Assembly: GCF_900106535.1 (NCBI RefSeq)
Contig: NZ_FNOH01000005.1
Span: 434,001-498,000 of the forward strand
From: Myxococcus xanthus
GTDB taxonomy: Bacteria; Myxococcota; Myxococcia; Myxococcales; Myxococcaceae
Reading direction: 5' to 3'
Length of the DNA: 64,000 nt
The position numbers and the translations under genes were made by a program. Numbering within the stretch: position 1 is the first letter of the stretch; the number at the start of each line of letters is the position of its first letter. The notes beneath the pieces were generated by a model, which did no database searches, was not told the origin of the DNA, and saw only the letters and a list, made by a program, of their open reading frames with translations. Positions 60,993-64,000 of this stretch are shown here, piece by piece.

Positions 60993-63743
60993 ATGTTTCG
61001 CCCGCGTGTCTCCCTCCCTTCCGTCTGGCGGCCCCGTGCCGCCGTCGTTGCCCTGACGCTGCTGCTGAGCGCGTGCGCCACGCTGCCCCAGCGTGGGCAG
61101 ATCGTCATGCGTGACGTGGCCTTCCCGTTGCGGGACTTCCGCTTCCCCTCGGGGCTCCGCGTGGTGGTGGAGCAGGATGCCCGCTCTCCCGTGGTGGCGG
61201 TGGTCGCCGTGGTGGGAGCAGGGGGCTCCAGTGACCCAGGTGGCAAGGAGGGCCTGGCGCACGTCGTGGAGCACCTGGCGTTCCGTTCCCGCCACGCGGG
61301 TAGTCCGTCGGTGTGGCGGCGCCTGGAGGCGTCGGGCGCGGGCTTCTACAACGCCTCCACCAGTTTGGATTACACGTCCTACGAGACGCTGGGCCCCAAG
61401 GAGGCCTTGCCCGTTCTCCTGAAACTGGAAGGCCAGCGCCTGGCCGCGCCGCTCGCGGGCGTGAGCCCGGAGGTGTTCGCGGTAGAGCGCGAGGTGGTCC
61501 GCAACGAGCTCCGCCAGCGCAACGAGACGGGCTACGTGGGACAGGTCTTCAGTTGGTTGAACGCCGCGGCCTTCCCCGGTGGACACCCCTACGCGCGTCC
61601 TCTCGCCGGGACGCATGAGTCGCTGTCCGCGCTCAGCCTGTCGGACGCGCAGCGCTTCGCCCGGGCGCACTACCGTCCAGACAACGTCACGCTGGTCATC
61701 GCCGGTGACGTGGACCTGGCGGCCGTGGAGGCCACGCTTCGGGCAAACCTGCCCGAGGCCTGGGTGGGGACAGGCGCACCCCTGGCGCTGGAGGCACGTC
61801 TGCCCGCGCAGCCGGCGGCCCCGGCTACCACGCCCGCCCAGAAGTCGGTGCCTGTCTTCACTGCCGCCGTGCCCACGCCGGAGGTGTATCTGTCCTGGGT
61901 GCTGCCGCGCGGCTTCGACGAGTCCAGCGCGGTCCAGGACTTCGTGCGCGCCACCTTCGGCCAGAACCTCTGGGGCGCGGTGCGCAACGACGGTGACATC
62001 GCGGACATCTCCACCAACCTGATTCCGGGGACGCGCGCCTCGCTGCTGGTGGTGCGGGTGCGGCTCAGCCGGGGCGACGACCCGACGCGCTCGGCGGGGA
62101 AGGTGTTGGACCAGGTGCAGAACGCGTGGGTCCAGGAGATTCAGCCCGGCTCCGTGCTGGGCCGCGAGTTCGACTTCCAGGCGACGCGCCGGCAGGTGGT
62201 GACGGGCATGGTGCTGGAGTCAGAGGACCTCATGTCCCGCACCGAGCGCCGGGCGTTGCTCACCCACTTCACGCAGGACGTGCGCTCCTACACCCGCTCG
62301 CAGGTGGCGCTGATGGGGCTCGGCGGTGGCAAGGTGACGGACTTCTCCTACCAGTGGCTACAGCGGGACCGGGTGCGAATGATTGTCGTCCGTCCCGGTG
62401 AGGTGCCGGGCGCGGCGACGGCGGCCGCCACGCTGTCCGCGGACGAGGAGCCCTGGACCACGCCCGCCGAGCAGGTGACGCCGTCCATGACGGCGGCGCT
62501 CGATTCGCCCGTGCAGGTGCTCAAGCTGGACAATGGCATGGAGGTGCTGCTCGCTCCGCGTCCGGGCCTCCCGGTGGTCCGCATCGGCGCGGCGCTGGGC
62601 GGTGGTTCGTCCTACGGCGCGAAGTCGGGGGTGGCGGACCTGGCCAACTGGGGCTCCTTCCGGGAGTCCTGGTTCGAGGGCCGCCCCAGTGACTGGGGCC
62701 TGCATTCGACCTCGTCGTTCCAGCGCGACCACCTGCGCGTCGGCATCTCCGGCACGGCCGGCAACGTTGGCAACATGCTGGCGATGCTGGCCGAGCAGCT
62801 CGACTCCACGCGGACCTCCGAGGACGTGGTGCGCTTCTACCGCGAGCAGGTGCTGCCCTGGCGCCAGGCGGTGGACTCGAATCCGGAGCTCCTGGCCGAG
62901 CGTCACCTCCAGAAGGCGCTGTATGGCACGCATCCCTTTGCGCGCGAGGCCACCGGCGCGGACCTGGCCCAGGTGTCCTGGACGGAAGCCGAGGCGTGGC
63001 TGAAGGACGTGTATCGCCCGGCCAATACGGTGGTCGTCATCGCCGGCGAGTTCGACGTGAAGGAAGTGGAGGGGCTGGCGCGCAAGTACCTCGGCGGTTG
63101 GAGCCGGGGGAAGGCGGCGCCCGTCGCCACGCCAGCCGCGCCGGAGCTGCCGGCGGCGTCTTCGGAGGCGACGGTCCTGCTCTCGCCGCGTCCTGGCGCG
63201 AGCCAGGCACAGGTGCAACTGGCCTGCCGGCTGCCCACGGCCACGCCCGAAGCAGAGGCGCGCTACGCGCTGATGGCTGAGTTGATTCACAATCACGCCT
63301 CGGGGGAGATGCGCTCGCGCCGGGGGGCGACGTACGGCTTCTCCGCGCGGCCCTGGCTGGGGCGCGGCGGCGCGGCCCACCTGGTGCTGGAGGGCGCGGT
63401 GGATGCGCAGCGCATGGGTGAAGGCATCAGCACCGTGACCCAGCTCCTCGCGTCCTTCGGGAAGGAAGTGCCCGAGCACGCGCTGGAGCGGGCTCGCAGG
63501 GGGATGCTGGCGTCCCAGGCCGTCTCCTTCATCAGCTCGGAAGCCTGGGTGAACGCGCTGCTGACCGCGCGCGTCCGAGGCTTCGAGCCGGACACGGTGA
63601 CGCGCCGGCCCGCGCTGCTCCAGACGGTGACGGCCGAGTCCCTTCGGAAGGAGTTCGAGGGCTGCTTCCAGCGGCCCGTTGTCTCCATCACCGCGGATGA
63701 GGGCAAGGCGCGGCCCGTCATCCAGGCCATGTCCCAGCCGTAG
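60993..63743 (+). CDS. Two-domain M16 family peptidase lipoprotein
   Basis: From the ATG at 60993 (GGAG upstream) this gives 916 residues with a lipobox (LLLSAC, Cys28). The first M16 domain carries the inverted zinc motif HVVEH (90-94) and a downstream Glu in EREVVRNELRQR (about 165-172), so it should be the active half. The second M16 domain (from about residue 490, VLKLDNGMEVLLAPRPGL) lacks the HxxEH motif, as is normal for the inactive partner. Such fused pairs form the clamshell of insulinase-like peptidases. Lipid anchoring places it at the envelope; the substrate is unknown. Confidence 0.93.
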   Translation: MFRPRVSLPSVWRPRAAVVALTLLLSACATLPQRGQIVMRDVAFPLRDFRFPSGLRVVVEQDARSPVVAVVAVVGAGGSSDPGGKEGLAHVVEHLAFRSRHAGSPSVWRRLEASGAGFYNASTSLDYTSYETLGPKEALPVLLKLEGQRLAAPLAGVSPEVFAVEREVVRNELRQRNETGYVGQVFSWLNAAAFPGGHPYARPLAGTHESLSALSLSDAQRFARAHYRPDNVTLVIAGDVDLAAVEATLRANLPEAWVGTGAPLALEARLPAQPAAPATTPAQKSVPVFTAAVPTPEVYLSWVLPRGFDESSAVQDFVRATFGQNLWGAVRNDGDIADISTNLIPGTRASLLVVRVRLSRGDDPTRSAGKVLDQVQNAWVQEIQPGSVLGREFDFQATRRQVVTGMVLESEDLMSRTERRALLTHFTQDVRSYTRSQVALMGLGGGKVTDFSYQWLQRDRVRMIVVRPGEVPGAATAAATLSADEEPWTTPAEQVTPSMTAALDSPVQVLKLDNGMEVLLAPRPGLPVVRIGAALGGGSSYGAKSGVADLANWGSFRESWFEGRPSDWGLHSTSSFQRDHLRVGISGTAGNVGNMLAMLAEQLDSTRTSEDVVRFYREQVLPWRQAVDSNPELLAERHLQKALYGTHPFAREATGADLAQVSWTEAEAWLKDVYRPANTVVVIAGEFDVKEVEGLARKYLGGWSRGKAAPVATPAAPELPAASSEATVLLSPRPGASQAQVQLACRLPTATPEAEARYALMAELIHNHASGEMRSRRGATYGFSARPWLGRGGAAHLVLEGAVDAQRMGEGISTVTQLLASFGKEVPEHALERARRGMLASQAVSFISSEAWVNALLTARVRGFEPDTVTRRPALLQTVTAESLRKEFEGCFQRPVVSITADEGKARPVIQAMSQP

Positions 63744-63754
63744 CCCACCCCGGC

Positions 63755-63787
63755 CCCCTGCCTGCTGGCCGTCCCGCCTGGCAGGGG
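63755..63787. terminator. Terminator after the M16 gene
   Basis: CCCCTGCC (63755-63762) and GGCAGGGG (63780-63787) form a perfect 8-bp stem with a 17-nt loop, 11 nt after the stop. A second dyad (CCCTGGCT / AGCCAGGG) lies about 20 bp further on, before the convergent partial gene. Confidence 0.5.
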
Positions 63788-63896
63788 CTGGCGTCCACCT
63801 CCGTGTCCCTGGCTGCTTATCTTGAGGCCGCCAGGGACCAGCCAGGGGGGCGCCGCATGCGTCGAAGCGCGCTGACGGTGGCCCGTGGGGCCCGGG

Positions 63897-64000
63897 TCAG
63901 CCGAGCCGGTCCACCGGTACCAGCAACACGTCGCGCAGGCGCCAGTCCAGGCGCTTGAGGTTCTCGGCGGCGTTGCCCAGCCGGGTGACGAGCTCCGGTC
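63897..64000 (-). CDS. Partial gene, C-terminal end only
   Basis: The minus strand is open to a stop at 63897-63899 and runs off the right edge. The visible end reads ELVTRLGNAAENLKRLDWRL then RDVLLVPVDRLG, with strongly GC-biased third positions, so it is real coding sequence. About 34 residues are seen. I do not recognise the family from this fragment. Confidence 0.6.
   Translation of the reverse strand, partial: PELVTRLGNAAENLKRLDWRLRDVLLVPVDRLG

Overview
The window is GC-rich throughout, with strong G/C bias at third codon positions, and is packed with genes on both strands. Several features are typical of the Myxococcota (myxobacteria): many lipoproteins with Asp/Ala/Gly-rich linkers, a protein-kinase-like gene, nSTAND/WD40 and CHAT proteins, paired DUF1592/DUF1552 genes, SBBP repeats and HelD-like helicases. 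I would place it in a Myxococcus/Corallococcus-like chromosome. That placement is inferred from gene content, not from a marker gene. I see no rRNA, tRNA, CRISPR array, insertion sequence or prophage.

Layout. 0-7.5 kb: a winged-helix protein, small enzymes (VOC, UPF0178, GFA), a lipoprotein, the remnant of a LytTR gene, a secreted lipase with its foldase, and a DoxX-like membrane protein. 7.5-17.6 kb: a degenerate serine-hydrolase-like gene, a small gene whose ribosome binding site lies in a hairpin, a degenerate zinc-ribbon protein kinase, an RluA pseudouridine synthase, a ChaN lipoprotein, a repeat lipoprotein, a Cys-rich triple-repeat protein and a YgiQ radical SAM protein. 17.9-25.7 kb: a 1,214-residue protein joining two SF1 helicases, convergent with an ECF sigma / zinc-finger-TPR-CHAT / lipoprotein operon. 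25.8-34.9 kb: a response regulator, an EamA transporter, an amino-acid ABC importer with fused binding protein and permease, two hydrolases, a TPR protein, a Pro-rich low-complexity protein, an MshEN-like protein and an ArsC/Spx-like thioredoxin-fold protein.

35-46.3 kb: a beta-helix lipoprotein, then a three-gene minus-strand cluster (LysR, trypsin-nSTAND-WD40, second trypsin-like protease), an outer-membrane barrel, an SBBP-repeat protein and rpiA. 46.6-64 kb: the DUF1592-DUF1552 operon, a membrane-bound metal-dependent hydrolase, a Notum/pectin-acetylesterase-type hydrolase, a sensor histidine kinase overlapping a HelD-like helicase tail to tail, an exported spermidine-synthase-like protein, a divergent LysR/acetyltransferase pair with two dyads between them, a BON-LysM protein, a Cys-rich lipoprotein, a two-domain M16 peptidase lipoprotein and the end of a cut-off gene.

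The strongest candidates for unusual biology are the protease-nSTAND-WD40 plus protease cluster (36.3-42.1 kb), which has the architecture of bacterial NLR-like conflict systems; the double-helicase protein (17.9-21.6 kb); the sigma/anti-sigma-like/CHAT protease operon (21.6-25.7 kb); and the ribosome-binding-site hairpin at 8869-8890. Perfect inverted repeats at many convergent gene ends look like terminators.
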